From assembly GCA_035995425.1 (NCBI GenBank), contig DASYKM010000016.1, positions 1-64,000 of the forward strand: 64,000 nucleotides of DNA. The letters are read 5' to 3'. The DNA is from CADEED01 sp035995425 (GTDB lineage: Bacteria > Pseudomonadota > Gammaproteobacteria > Steroidobacterales > Steroidobacteraceae). Each line of letters begins with the position of its first letter. Within the stretch, counting starts at the first letter, position 1. Shown here one piece after another: positions 43,827-51,831 of this stretch. The notes beneath the pieces are model-generated. The model saw only the letters and a program-made list of their open reading frames with translations. It was not told where the DNA came from and ran no database searches. The position numbers were made by a program, and so were the translations under genes.

Positions 43827-46800
43827 TCAGAGATCGATCTTGGCACCGAGCCGGAAGTAGCGGCCGAGGATATTCGGACCTGCCCACGCCGGATTGAACC
43901 AGAAGGTGCTGTAAGCCGCCGACGGCTCGAACGGAGGAGCGATGTCGAACACGTTCAGCACGTCGGCATACACCGTGTACTTGTCGTTGAACTGGTGACG
44001 GATCGTGAAGTCGGCATTCAACGTCGCCTTCGCGTTGCAGTTCACCGGTGTGCCGTCGACGTACGACAGCGTCTGCGTGGCCGCGGCCGCGTTCGCCAGG
44101 CAATCGCCCCTCACGCCACCCAGGTCGATCGCACCTGTTTCATAGCCGCTGGTGTAGTAACCGGTCAGCGACAGGGTGGTCTTGCCGAACTCCACCGTGT
44201 TCTGCCAGGAAGCTCGCCATTTCGGCGAGCCCGAGCAGGACGTGATGTTGCAAGGACTCAGCGTGCCGTCGTAGCGGGAGACAGCGCCTGCATCGGTCGT
44301 CAGCTCGTACTTCTGCAGGTACGAAGCATCGAGGTTGCTGTGCAACGTGAGCGTGTCGCCGAGCGGAATGGTCAGATTGGCGCCGAGATCGATGCCGCTG
44401 ACTTCCTGCTTGTCCTGGTTGGCAAACGACGTCTGGATGAAGCCGAGCGACGGCAGCGCATTCGGGAACGCCGGATCGGGAATTCCCGGAATGACCGTGA
44501 GGCCCGGAAGATTCACGACGCCGTTGTTCGCGTAGTACGCCGCCTCGGCGGGCGCCGTGTTGGTGACGCCCGTGATCAGGTTCTTCACCTCGATGTTCCA
44601 GTAGTCGAGCGTGAAGCTGAGGTTGGTCATCGGCTCGATCACGAGACCGGCGGTAAATGAAGTCGCCTTTTCCGGGTCGAGCTCGGTATTGCCGGTCTGC
44701 GTGAGGCCCAGCGCGTACTGGTTGGTCGCATAGGCATTGTTGCCATGCGCGGCGCAGTAGGCCGCGGCTGTCGCGCAGTTCACGGTGCGCAGCACGAAGC
44801 CGGTGGTCGGCAGGCCAAACGCCTCGTTGAAACTCGGAATGCGGAAACCCTTCGAGAAGGTGCCGCGAACGGCGAGCTGCTCGATGGGCGTGAACTTGAA
44901 CCCGACTTTCGGTGAGAAGTTGGATTGGCCGGTGGAGTAGTCGTCGAACCGTCCGGAAGCCATCAGCTCGAGCTGATGAAGAACGGGCGCATTGATCTCG
45001 AAGAACGCCGACTTCACGTCGCGGCTGCCGGAGGTGCCGACGGCGTTGATCGTGTAATAGCGCTCGTACGGCGCGGAGTTGTTGGCCGGGTTGGCGCTCG
45101 GAGCGACGATCGACTCCTTGCGAAACGACGCGCCCAGCGCCGCCTGCAGCGCGCCGCCCGGCAGGTCGAACAGATCCTTGGCGATCGTGCCCTGCGCCTG
45201 CCACAGCCGTGAGGTGGAGTACTCGCTGGCCGTCGGCTCCATGTAATCCCAGATGTCCTGCGGCGTCGCGCGCGGATCGGAGAAGTTGAAGGTGCCCTGC
45301 GCGACCACGTCCATGACCCGCTGCGGAATCATGAAGCCCGCCTGGTCGCGATTCACGCCGATCTCGGAAGTAGTGAGGCTGGCCGAGTAACGCCAGTCTT
45401 CGGCAAAGCTGCCGTCGATTCCGACCACCGCGCGGATCGCGCGCGAATCGGTTTCGTTGGTGCGCGGAAATGGCGCACGCAACAGAGCCTGTGCCGTCTG
45501 GCCCGCCGCGGCGAACGGATTGCTGGGGTTGAGCACGCCATTGGCGGCGGTGCAGCCGGTGTTGAGACCGTTCGGCGTGCCGATGCCCGCGGAGCACACG
45601 TAGACGGGAAGGATGACGTTGTACGCGCTCAGCCCCGCCGGCCGCGGCGGCGGCGGGGTGCCGTTCAAACCCTGTGGAATGACCGTGGAAAAAGTGTCGG
45701 TCTTGTAGAAGTTAGCCATCGAGTAGAACTGCGCGTTCTCACCCACGTTGGCCGTGAAGCGCAGCGACAGGCCGGTGCGCTCGATGTCCGGCAGCAGCAT
45801 CTGGTAGGCGCCCTGAAAGTTGACCTCGCAGATGCTCAGCGGCGAGGTAGCCGACTGGTTGGCGGTGATGTTGACCGTGGGCCACTCGCGACAGCCCGCA
45901 CCCGGATTGAGAAACTGATAACGGCCCGCACCCACCGCGGCACCGGCAGTCGTGACGGGACGAATCAGGGTGACACCCGGAACGGCTTGCAAGCCGCTGA
46001 AAGACGCCGGCACGTCGCCGACTTCCGCGGTGACACCGTTCCAGTTGGTGTTGTTCATGCAGCTGCCGCTGGGGCCGCACTTGCGAGTGAGGTCGTAGGT
46101 GTTGAACGGATAGCCGCGATCGCGCGCCCACAGCGGATCGGACTTCAGGTATTCGCCGCTGATGTAGAAATTGAAACCCTGCGATTCGAGGTCGCCGAAG
46201 CCCCAGGTCAGATCGACGCGATTTTCATCGCCGCCGCCCTCTTGCGACAGCGCGCTCGCGCCGCCGATGTGCACGCCCTTGATTTCTTTCTTGGTGATGA
46301 TGTTGACGACGCCGGCGATGGCGTCGGCACCGTATGTCGAAGACGCACCGTCGCGCAGGATTTCAATGCGCTCGACGATGCCGCTGGGAATGGTGTTGAG
46401 ATCGACGAAATTGCGCTGGCCGTCATCCGCGTAGGGATACGGCGCCAAGCGCAGGCCGTCGGCGACGGACAGCGTGTTCTGCACCGTGAGGCCACGCAGC
46501 GAGGGCGCAGTGGCGCCGGAGGCAAAATTGCCGGACGCGTTCCAGCCCGACTGAATGGTGCCGGCATTGTTGGCCGACAGGCGCTGTACCGCCTCCGACA
46601 CCGTGTTGATGCCGCGCTGTTCCAGCTCCTGGGCGTTGATGACGGTGACTGGTGAGGGCGTTTCCGAGTCGGTGCGCCGGAGGATCGAACCGGTGACCAC
46701 GACTTCCTCGAGCGGCTCGGCCTGCGGGTCCGGCGCGTCCTGCGCAAAGACCAGTGAAGAGGGTATCGCGCCTGCGGCCAAGGCCGCGGACAGCAGCGCG

Positions 46801-46835
46801 CGGCGAACCGCGCGGCGAACGGAATAGCTAGACAT
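43827..46835 (-). CDS. Second TonB-dependent outer-membrane receptor
   Basis: 1002 aa with signal peptide ending SSLVFAQ. TonB-box EEVVVTGSILRRTDSETPSP, plug motifs VSEAVQRLSANNAGT, ADGLRLAPYPYADDGQ and ILRDGASSTYGADAIAGVVN, then barrel strands ending YFRLGAKIDL. Several cysteine-bearing outer loops (CGPSGSCMNN, CREW, VCSAGIGTPNGLNTGC) resemble TonB receptors of oligotrophic gammaproteobacteria for peptides or glycans. Ligand unknown. It follows an AraC-family gene on the same strand after 79 nt, so that regulator is the likely controller rather than the GntR protein. Confidence 0.9.
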   Translation of the reverse strand: MSSYSVRRAVRRALLSAALAAGAIPSSLVFAQDAPDPQAEPLEEVVVTGSILRRTDSETPSPVTVINAQELEQRGINTVSEAVQRLSANNAGTIQSGWNASGNFASGATAPSLRGLTVQNTLSVADGLRLAPYPYADDGQRNFVDLNTIPSGIVERIEILRDGASSTYGADAIAGVVNIITKKEIKGVHIGGASALSQEGGGDENRVDLTWGFGDLESQGFNFYISGEYLKSDPLWARDRGYPFNTYDLTRKCGPSGSCMNNTNWNGVTAEVGDVPASFSGLQAVPGVTLIRPVTTAGAAVGAGRYQFLNPGAGCREWPTVNITANQSATSPLSICEVNFQGAYQMLLPDIERTGLSLRFTANVGENAQFYSMANFYKTDTFSTVIPQGLNGTPPPPRPAGLSAYNVILPVYVCSAGIGTPNGLNTGCTAANGVLNPSNPFAAAGQTAQALLRAPFPRTNETDSRAIRAVVGIDGSFAEDWRYSASLTTSEIGVNRDQAGFMIPQRVMDVVAQGTFNFSDPRATPQDIWDYMEPTASEYSTSRLWQAQGTIAKDLFDLPGGALQAALGASFRKESIVAPSANPANNSAPYERYYTINAVGTSGSRDVKSAFFEINAPVLHQLELMASGRFDDYSTGQSNFSPKVGFKFTPIEQLAVRGTFSKGFRIPSFNEAFGLPTTGFVLRTVNCATAAAYCAAHGNNAYATNQYALGLTQTGNTELDPEKATSFTAGLVIEPMTNLSFTLDYWNIEVKNLITGVTNTAPAEAAYYANNGVVNLPGLTVIPGIPDPAFPNALPSLGFIQTSFANQDKQEVSGIDLGANLTIPLGDTLTLHSNLDASYLQKYELTTDAGAVSRYDGTLSPCNITSCSGSPKWRASWQNTVEFGKTTLSLTGYYTSGYETGAIDLGGVRGDCLANAAAATQTLSYVDGTPVNCNAKATLNADFTIRHQFNDKYTVYADVLNVFDIAPPFEPSAAYSTFWFNPAWAGPNILGRYFRLGAKIDL

Positions 46836-46914
46836 TGAAGACTCCCTACTGCAAGAAAACTAGTTGTGCGACGGTAGCAACAGGGTTACTCCCCGATCGT
46901 GCAGCGATTGCTAT

Positions 46915-47832
46915 TTAGTCGGGCTGCAATTGCGAATGCTCGGCGTGCCGGTGCGTCATGCCACCCGGCCTCGACATGCGGTCGCGGAACTGGCGCGGTG
47001 ACAGCTTGGTCCGGCGCCGCACGTGCCTGAGCAACGTCGACGCATGCGCGAAGCCGACGCTCGCCGCCACCTCGCCGATCGTCATCTGTGTCGATTCGAG
47101 CAGGCGCACGGCCACGTCCACACGCTTGCGCTGCAGGTAGGTACGCGGCGTGATTCCGTGAATCAGCCGAAACAGCCGCAGGAAGTGGAACTTCGATAGA
47201 TAGGCCATGCCCGCCAGCGTGTCGAGGTCGACGTCCTCGACGTAGTGCGTCAGCAGAAAGTCGGTGGCGAGCGCGATGCGTCGATAGGCTTCGCGGCGCG
47301 TGGCCGGACGGATGAGCGCCAGCTGGTCCACCTGCTCGACCACTTTCGCCTGGCGGCAGTGCATGCGTTCCAGCAGGAAGACCAGCTGCTCTTCGTACCA
47401 GTCTTCGTCGAGCAGTCCGCGCGACAGATGGGCCCTGATGAATTTCAGGACCGGGCTGACCGTGCCGTCGTGCGGCTGGAGGTTCTCGATGAACTCGGGC
47501 GCGTGCTCCGCGGCGCCGACCATTTCGGGCTGAAAACAGATGGTCAGCGACTCAACCGGCTGGGTGGCGCGAATGCTCGTGGAACAGACCCGGCCAGGAT
47601 TCAGGATCAGGAAGCTGTCGTCGTCGACGGCGATGGTTCGTCCTGGCAAATGGCAGTACTGGGTGCCGCCCCACACGGCGCGAATCGACAGTGTGGGTGG
47701 ATAGGGACCGAATTCAGCGTGACGCGACCGGCCCCAGATGATGCAGTTCTCCTGCCCGTTCCGCGCGCGCGGCGTCTCGAGCGCATCGGCGCTGCAGGCA
47801 GCGAGGTCGGGCAATGAACGTAACAAAAGCAT
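46915..47832 (-). CDS. AraC-family transcriptional regulator
   Basis: 305 aa. The C-terminal double HTH is clear: DLDTLAGMAYLSKFHFLRLF as the first helix-turn-helix and IGEVAASVGFAHASTLLRHV as the second, with the conserved LSPRQFRDR ending. The N-terminal cupin-like part (FLILNPGRVCSTSIRATQPV, ESLTICFQPEM) is a ligand or redox-sensing domain without a known effector. The gene is upstream of and co-directional with the second TonB-dependent receptor. Two 8-bp direct repeats 21 nt apart lie 34 nt before its start codon. Confidence 0.9.
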   Translation of the reverse strand: MLLLRSLPDLAACSADALETPRARNGQENCIIWGRSRHAEFGPYPPTLSIRAVWGGTQYCHLPGRTIAVDDDSFLILNPGRVCSTSIRATQPVESLTICFQPEMVGAAEHAPEFIENLQPHDGTVSPVLKFIRAHLSRGLLDEDWYEEQLVFLLERMHCRQAKVVEQVDQLALIRPATRREAYRRIALATDFLLTHYVEDVDLDTLAGMAYLSKFHFLRLFRLIHGITPRTYLQRKRVDVAVRLLESTQMTIGEVAASVGFAHASTLLRHVRRRTKLSPRQFRDRMSRPGGMTHRHAEHSQLQPD

Positions 47833-47865
47833 CTGTTACGTTTAGACGAGCTTCGACGGGAATTG

Positions 47866-47894
47866 CGGACATCCGTCGGTCAATAACGGACATC
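47866..47894. promoter_or_regulatory. Candidate AraC-type operator: CGGACATC direct repeats 21 nt apart
   Basis: CGGACATC occurs at 47866-47873 and 47887-47894 in the leader of the AraC-family gene. Direct half-sites at a 21-nt repeat distance are the classic layout for this family (two turns on one DNA face). Further matches follow each copy (CCGTC). Autoregulation is inferred. Confidence 0.5.
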
Positions 47895-47959
47895 AACCGT
47901 CATATGTTTGCGTTGGCGAAGAACCTTATCGCCGTACGACGAAACTTACGACCGGGTCA

Positions 47960-48190
47960 TCAGCTGTTCGAATCGCCGGCGAGCGGTTGTCTCGCGCGGG
48001 CCAGCGTCCAGGCCGCCGCCGCGAATACGAGGCCGTTGGCGACGACCACCGGAATCGCTCCGATCAGCACGCCATAGACGATCCAGAGTGCGGCGCCCGA
48101 CATCTGCGCCGCGCGCAGTAACGCAGGACGTTTGAAGAAGTAAGAGCCCACGAAAACCGCGGTCGCGACCCACCCTAACATGTCGGTCAT
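47960..48190 (-). CDS. Small inner-membrane protein, YgjV/CBU_0592-like
   Basis: 76 aa starting MTDMLGWVATAVFVGSYFFK with GAGGG upstream; an earlier in-frame start overlaps the phosphatase gene. Three hydrophobic helices are visible (LGWVATAVFVGSYFF, MSGAALWIVYGVLIGAIP, VVVANGLVFAAAAWTLA) with KRPALLRAAQ between the first two. The pattern matches small conserved YgjV-type membrane proteins whose function is unknown. It follows the HAD phosphatase by 8 nt and is likely cotranscribed with it. Confidence 0.7.
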   Translation of the reverse strand: MTDMLGWVATAVFVGSYFFKRPALLRAAQMSGAALWIVYGVLIGAIPVVVANGLVFAAAAWTLARARQPLAGDSNS

Positions 48191-48198
48191 TGTCGCCC

Positions 48199-49014
48199 TC
48201 AGCTCGCGGTCGCGAGCGGCGCCCACTCGCGGATCAGCACGCGATCGGTTCTATCGCGCTGCCAGTCGTCGAGCACCAGGCCGGTCGATTCGAGCAGCGC
48301 ACGGATCTCCGTCGTGCGCAGGCCCAGCACCTGGTCGAGCACCGGCACCAGCACACTGCTCGCGTTGTCGCTGAGCACCGTGCTCTGTGCGATGCGCGCC
48401 AGCTGACGGTTTTCGGACACCGCGATCGTGAATCCGTCACCGTTGTTCACGTGAAGCATCACATGGATGTCGGAGCTGCCGTCACCGACGTAGATCACGC
48501 GATCCGGGCTGATCCCGAGTCGATCGCCGAGCTCATCGAGCACCGCCACCTTGCCGAAGCCAGCACGCACGCGATTGATCGAGCGCACTTCGCCGGTGTG
48601 CGGGTCGTAGTCCAGGTCCGTGCCGAAGATGTGGTCGGCGGGCACGATGCCATCCAGCGCCGACACCACCACTTCGCGCGGTGCCGCCGAGACCACATAG
48701 AAGGAGAACTGGTTGCCGTCGACGCCCTGCTCGAGGATTTCGACGAAGGCTGGCAGGCCCTTCTTGAGTCGCACGCGCCGGCCGGCTTCGACGAGATGCT
48801 CACGGCGCACGCCGCGGAATTCGGGGTCGTGCCGGATCAGATAGGCGAGCTCACCGCCCTGTTGCACGAGGTGGCTGGCGGAAAGCCCCGCGACCTTCTG
48901 TTCGAAGTTGGTGATCCCGAGCAACTCGCTCAGCTCGGAACCCGAGTCGTTGAAGCTCAGCGTCTGATCGAAATCAGAGGCGAGCAGGAAATGTTTCGCA
49001 GGTCTCGTTTTCAT
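48199..49014 (-). CDS. HAD-superfamily phosphatase
   Basis: 271 aa. Motif I is SDFDQTLSF (nucleophile and acid/base Asp), motif II lies in YVVSAAPREVVVSAL, motif III lysine is in FGKVAVLDEL and motif IV is VGDGSSDIHVM. The cap between motifs I and II is helical (ELSELLGITNFEQKVAGL), as in phosphoserine-phosphatase-like members. Substrate is not predictable. It heads a two-gene unit with the small membrane protein, next to the degraded RTX-effector locus. Confidence 0.82.
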   Translation of the reverse strand: MKTRPAKHFLLASDFDQTLSFNDSGSELSELLGITNFEQKVAGLSASHLVQQGGELAYLIRHDPEFRGVRREHLVEAGRRVRLKKGLPAFVEILEQGVDGNQFSFYVVSAAPREVVVSALDGIVPADHIFGTDLDYDPHTGEVRSINRVRAGFGKVAVLDELGDRLGISPDRVIYVGDGSSDIHVMLHVNNGDGFTIAVSENRQLARIAQSTVLSDNASSVLVPVLDQVLGLRTTEIRALLESTGLVLDDWQRDRTDRVLIREWAPLATAS

Positions 49015-49201
49015 GCAAACGACACTAACAGCCGAATAGCTACGAAATGGAGACGGCTATCACGCGAAGCGGCTGAAATTTTCTCGCGCCACGGTGAATT
49101 GCGGCGCGCGTGCGCCAGCATCGAGCGGCTGGCGAGCGATTGCGGGGTTGTGGTGCCGGCTGCAGCGAATGCGGGCGCCATCCGGACAGGTGGTGAGCCC
49201 A

Positions 49202-49333
49202 TCAGGGCGGCGCGTTGCAATCTAGAAGTGGCTTCTCGCCCACCAGCGTTTGACCGGATGCCACACTGCCAAAATCCACGTACGCGGCATCAGCCAGCAG
49301 ATTGGCAAGATACTGTTCAACAATCGAACTCAT
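49202..49333 (-). pseudogene. Truncated effector start joined to an RTX 3' end remnant
   Basis: A 43-codon frame (start of MSSIVEQYLANLLADAAYVD) begins with an ATG overlapping the stop of the next gene (ATGA), so it once was translationally coupled to it. After about 30 codons the sequence becomes a copy of the last bases of the intact RTX gene: 49191-49240 matches 51801-51850, including the TAG-containing CCACTTCTAG block, in a different frame. I read it as the surviving N terminus of a lost effector fused by deletion to an RTX tail. The remaining 315-nt interval (49015-49329) shows nothing else. Confidence 0.6.
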
Positions 49334-50127
49334 GGCACTGGTTCCAGATTGCTAGGCCGCGTTTTTGACGTTTGGCGCAGCACGGAGTCAATGAATCGCT
49401 TCTCTGGATTGTCAACAAACCGCCTCTCCGCGGGGTCCAAGCAGTGATAGCTAGCAACAAGCTTTCCTTGCGCCTCAAATGGTGTCGCGTACGAAAAGTA
49501 GCGGTGAGTAGCGATTACCTCGCGAGAGTTAACGTCGATGATCGATCGCGCTTGCTCGAGCAAAGAGATGCCCAGCAGACCGCGGTATTGTTGCAACGTA
49601 CTGCGGTATCGATACCCGTCTGAAGGCGGCGTCTCCAGCGGCACGATGGCAACGCATTGGCCGCCCTTGATGCCGCGCTGACTGCGGTCCGCTAGGCAGT
49701 TGGCGTCTCCAACTACTGCCAATTGATAGCGCACCAACTGACTGACAGAGCGACCCATTATCGGCTGTTTTGGCAATTCGAAATAGACATATGCGAAATC
49801 CCCACTCGCCACCTGCTCTACGCATAGCCCACAGTCCGATTCGGGTGCGCCCACTGCCCATTCCGCTTCACCGTGCCAATATCCATCGACCTTAACCGTT
49901 CTGAATATTTGTGTTCCTCCGTCGCTTTCGCACGCCACGCGAACCGAAAGTGCGCCGAGCGGCGCAAAAAAATAATGTACTACGCAGCCAACCATCAGCA
50001 CGACGCTACCTGACCAGATCAGCACCACTCGCTTTCGATTCGGCGCATCGACCTCGAGCGCTCTGCGCAGTTGCCTCACAGGAAACCAGAACGCCAGCAC
50101 CAGCACCACAAAAATAGCCGCACCCAC
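49330..50127 (-). CDS. Unknown protein with two N-terminal membrane segments (orphan partner A of the RTX locus)
   Basis: 265 aa, no family recognised. Residues 2-14 (GAAIFVVLVLAFWF) and 34-55 (VVLIWSGSVVLMVGCVVHYF) are membrane helices; the remainder is probably periplasmic, with cysteines in pairs (SDCGLCVEQ, DANCLADRS, GQCVAIV) and the run ATHRYFSYATPFEAQGKLVA. Its stop overlaps the ATG of a truncated effector stump, so the pair was cotranslated. The gene is visibly more AT-rich than the chromosome around it, as is the whole 49-51.6 kb block. A role as immunity or accessory protein for a secreted effector is a guess from position. Confidence 0.6.
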   Translation of the reverse strand: MGAAIFVVLVLAFWFPVRQLRRALEVDAPNRKRVVLIWSGSVVLMVGCVVHYFFAPLGALSVRVACESDGGTQIFRTVKVDGYWHGEAEWAVGAPESDCGLCVEQVASGDFAYVYFELPKQPIMGRSVSQLVRYQLAVVGDANCLADRSQRGIKGGQCVAIVPLETPPSDGYRYRSTLQQYRGLLGISLLEQARSIIDVNSREVIATHRYFSYATPFEAQGKLVASYHCLDPAERRFVDNPEKRFIDSVLRQTSKTRPSNLEPVP

Positions 50128-50218
50128 CAGAGTCTCCTTATCGGCACACGATCAAATCGCACACTTCTCTACACGCGCTATCTATCTACATGGCGCATCA
50201 CTGGCGCAAAAACGCCAC

Positions 50219-50325
50219 CTGGATTCCATGAATTCGATTTGTGCATTAACGGGAAACGGCCTGACTCACAAGGTAACTGCGCTTCGGCGAAGCGCGGCTT
50301 CGCCACGTCGACTGCATCTCACATC
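50219..50325. repeat. Copy 2 of the RTX downstream element
   Basis: The stretch opens with GGATTCCATGAATTCGAT, followed by a pyrimidine/purine mix and GTAACTGCGCTTC, and ends in CTCACATCGTTG. It aligns with 51641-51772 with scattered substitutions and gaps. In both places the element separates RTX-derived sequence (right) from an orphan two-TM gene (left). Confidence 0.65.
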
Positions 50326-50440
50326 GTTGCGGGCGCCGCCGAACAAGGTGTCCACAGCGTGCGATCCCTGCAGCCAGTCGTTGCCGGCACCGCCGTCGAG
50401 AAAATCTTCTCCCGTAAATTCTTCGTTCTTGTCGCCCCGA
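50325..50440 (-). pseudogene. Internal RTX gene fragment
   Basis: About 116 nt align with 59160-59275 of the intact RTX gene. The translated frame reads GDKNEEFTGEDFLDGGAG and NDWLQGSHAVDTLFGGA, versus GDKTEDFTGEDFLDGGTG and NDWLQGSHAADTLFGGA in the intact copy. It is an isolated piece of the calcium-repeat region, without start or stop, joined directly to an X-family pseudogene at about 50440. Confidence 0.8.
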
Positions 50441-50790
50441 TGGCAACAACTATCCACTCGTTATTGACGGAATTTTTGTCAAGCACAATCGGCACCATTG
50501 GTGCATCCCAGATTGAAGCTCTGTCGCCGCCTTCGACAAATTCAATACTCGAAGTCTTGAATTGAAGAGCGGAAGAGAATCCGCCGCCCAGCGCACGGTG
50601 ACGCTACATCTCGACGTACCGACGAAAAAGAACCGTTTCGCCGGATGCCAGAGTCCCCGGCTCGGTCCAACGCAACTCCGCGTGGCTGCGCATTTCATCG
50701 CAACCGGTGATGACCGGCGCCAAGACCGCAACTGATTCGGAGGCCGTGTCACAATGTTACAAACCAACTTAGATACTGTTGACACGACAA
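50440..50790 (-). pseudogene. Decayed X-family lipoprotein gene
   Basis: Read in the right frame this gives a lipoprotein-like leader (AVLAPVITGCDEMRSHAEL), RWTEPGTLASGETVLFRRYV, an in-frame TAG, then FVEGGDRASIWDAPMVPIVL and NSVNNEWIVVA before the junction with RTX sequence. Gene X has the matching blocks VFAVSTGCDGTVERAW, the RYV tryptophan-glutamate region, EWDVPLTPIVL and RNEWVVV in the same order. The copy has no good start codon, a nonsense codon and a missing 3' half, so it is dead. It lies just downstream of gene B. Confidence 0.65.
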
Positions 50791-50810
50791 CACCTCACGA
50801 GAATCCAAAG

Positions 50811-51569
50811 TTACTTTGACGGCCTCAGCGCGCTCTTCGCACTGAGTCCGCCCGGGTTTTGGCGCGTGTACCACGCAAAATCCGGTGTTCCCCACCAAGG
50901 CGGAACACCAAAGCCCCAGACTTCTGCGACAAGCGCCCCGCTCTGCAGGTCACGCACCCTGCTATGCGTGTACGCAATCGGAACGAACCTCGACGTGTCA
51001 CGCAATAAGCCATCAGGAGCGAGTCGACGATCCGGTTCCTCAAGTAGCGCAAACCTGCTGATCGGTGCGTCGGTCGAGCTAACACCGATGCATCCCGCAA
51101 TCGGAGCGTTCCTACTTCCTCCCTCGTGCAATGGCTCAACGCAAGTGGAATCAGTCGGAGCGACAATACGAAACTGCACGTATGCTCTCAGCGGCTCCTT
51201 CGACGCAAGTGTCTTCACTGACACCATGTCCCTCGAATATTCGTAGTATTGCAGCGCCACTGAAAATGGTGAGTACAAGCCATCTAGCGGCTTCCTGACG
51301 ACGCGCCCTTCGACTACTAACCCGGATATCTCGTACTTCGTAGTAACCGAGACTCCCGGATGTTGGCGGCTAAACTGTTCAAATACGAAATAGGCGATGA
51401 TCAAATCATAGAAAGGCAGGCATATGAGAAGCGTGGATACGAGCACTTGCAGCGAACGTTTCTGCGACGCGCGGTAAACGCGGCGGCCTATCAACAGAGC
51501 TAGATAGATGTACGCAGCAAGAATCGCCAATGCGATCAATTCGTACACGATGCACTCCCGCAATGACAA
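50811..51569 (-). CDS. Unknown protein with two N-terminal membrane segments (orphan partner B of the RTX locus)
   Basis: 252 aa, no family recognised and not clearly similar in sequence to partner A. Two membrane helices (about residues 9-29, LIALAILAAYIYLALLIG; and 40-65, LQVLVSTLLICLPFYDLIIA) precede an outside domain with two cysteines (DSTCVEPLHEGGSRNAPIAG, then C). The ending RDLQSGALVAEVWGFGVPPW is tryptophan-rich. It is AT-richer than the core genome. It lies 70 nt left of the RTX downstream element and is followed by an X-family pseudogene. Architecture is shared with partner A, hence a similar envelope role is suspected. Confidence 0.6.
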   Translation of the reverse strand: MSLRECIVYELIALAILAAYIYLALLIGRRVYRASQKRSLQVLVSTLLICLPFYDLIIAYFVFEQFSRQHPGVSVTTKYEISGLVVEGRVVRKPLDGLYSPFSVALQYYEYSRDMVSVKTLASKEPLRAYVQFRIVAPTDSTCVEPLHEGGSRNAPIAGCIGVSSTDAPISRFALLEEPDRRLAPDGLLRDTSRFVPIAYTHSRVRDLQSGALVAEVWGFGVPPWWGTPDFAWYTRQNPGGLSAKSALRPSK

Positions 51570-51640
51570 TTCCCTTCAGGCTGGCTCAGCACATCCGCTC
51601 CCAACTCGCTTGCGCCTGCTGTATCGCCGCCGCCGATCCA

Positions 51641-51772
51641 ACTGGATTCCATGAATTCGATTCGTGCATCACAGACAAATAGCCCGACCTACCCCGTCTT
51701 GGTAGCAACGAAGTAACTGCGCTTCTAGAAGGCGTCGCTTCGCTGGGCCGACCGCAACTCACATTGTCGCCT
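51641..51772. repeat. Copy 1 of the RTX downstream element
   Basis: The non-coding stretch just past the RTX stop contains GGATTCCATGAATTCGAT, GTAACTGCGCTTC and ACCGCAACTCACATTGTCG, matching 50219-50325. The rest of the 262-nt gap (51570-51831) between gene B and the RTX stop holds no gene. Confidence 0.65.
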
Positions 51773-51831
51773 TCGAGAAATCTCCGGCCGGACGGAAAGG
51801 TGATGAGCCCATCCGGACGGCGCCTTGCAAC

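Noticed and set aside
50450..50785. 111-codon frame starting MSTVSKLVCN
   Set aside because: It is the wrong frame over the decayed X-family copy; the meaningful reading is interrupted by a stop codon.
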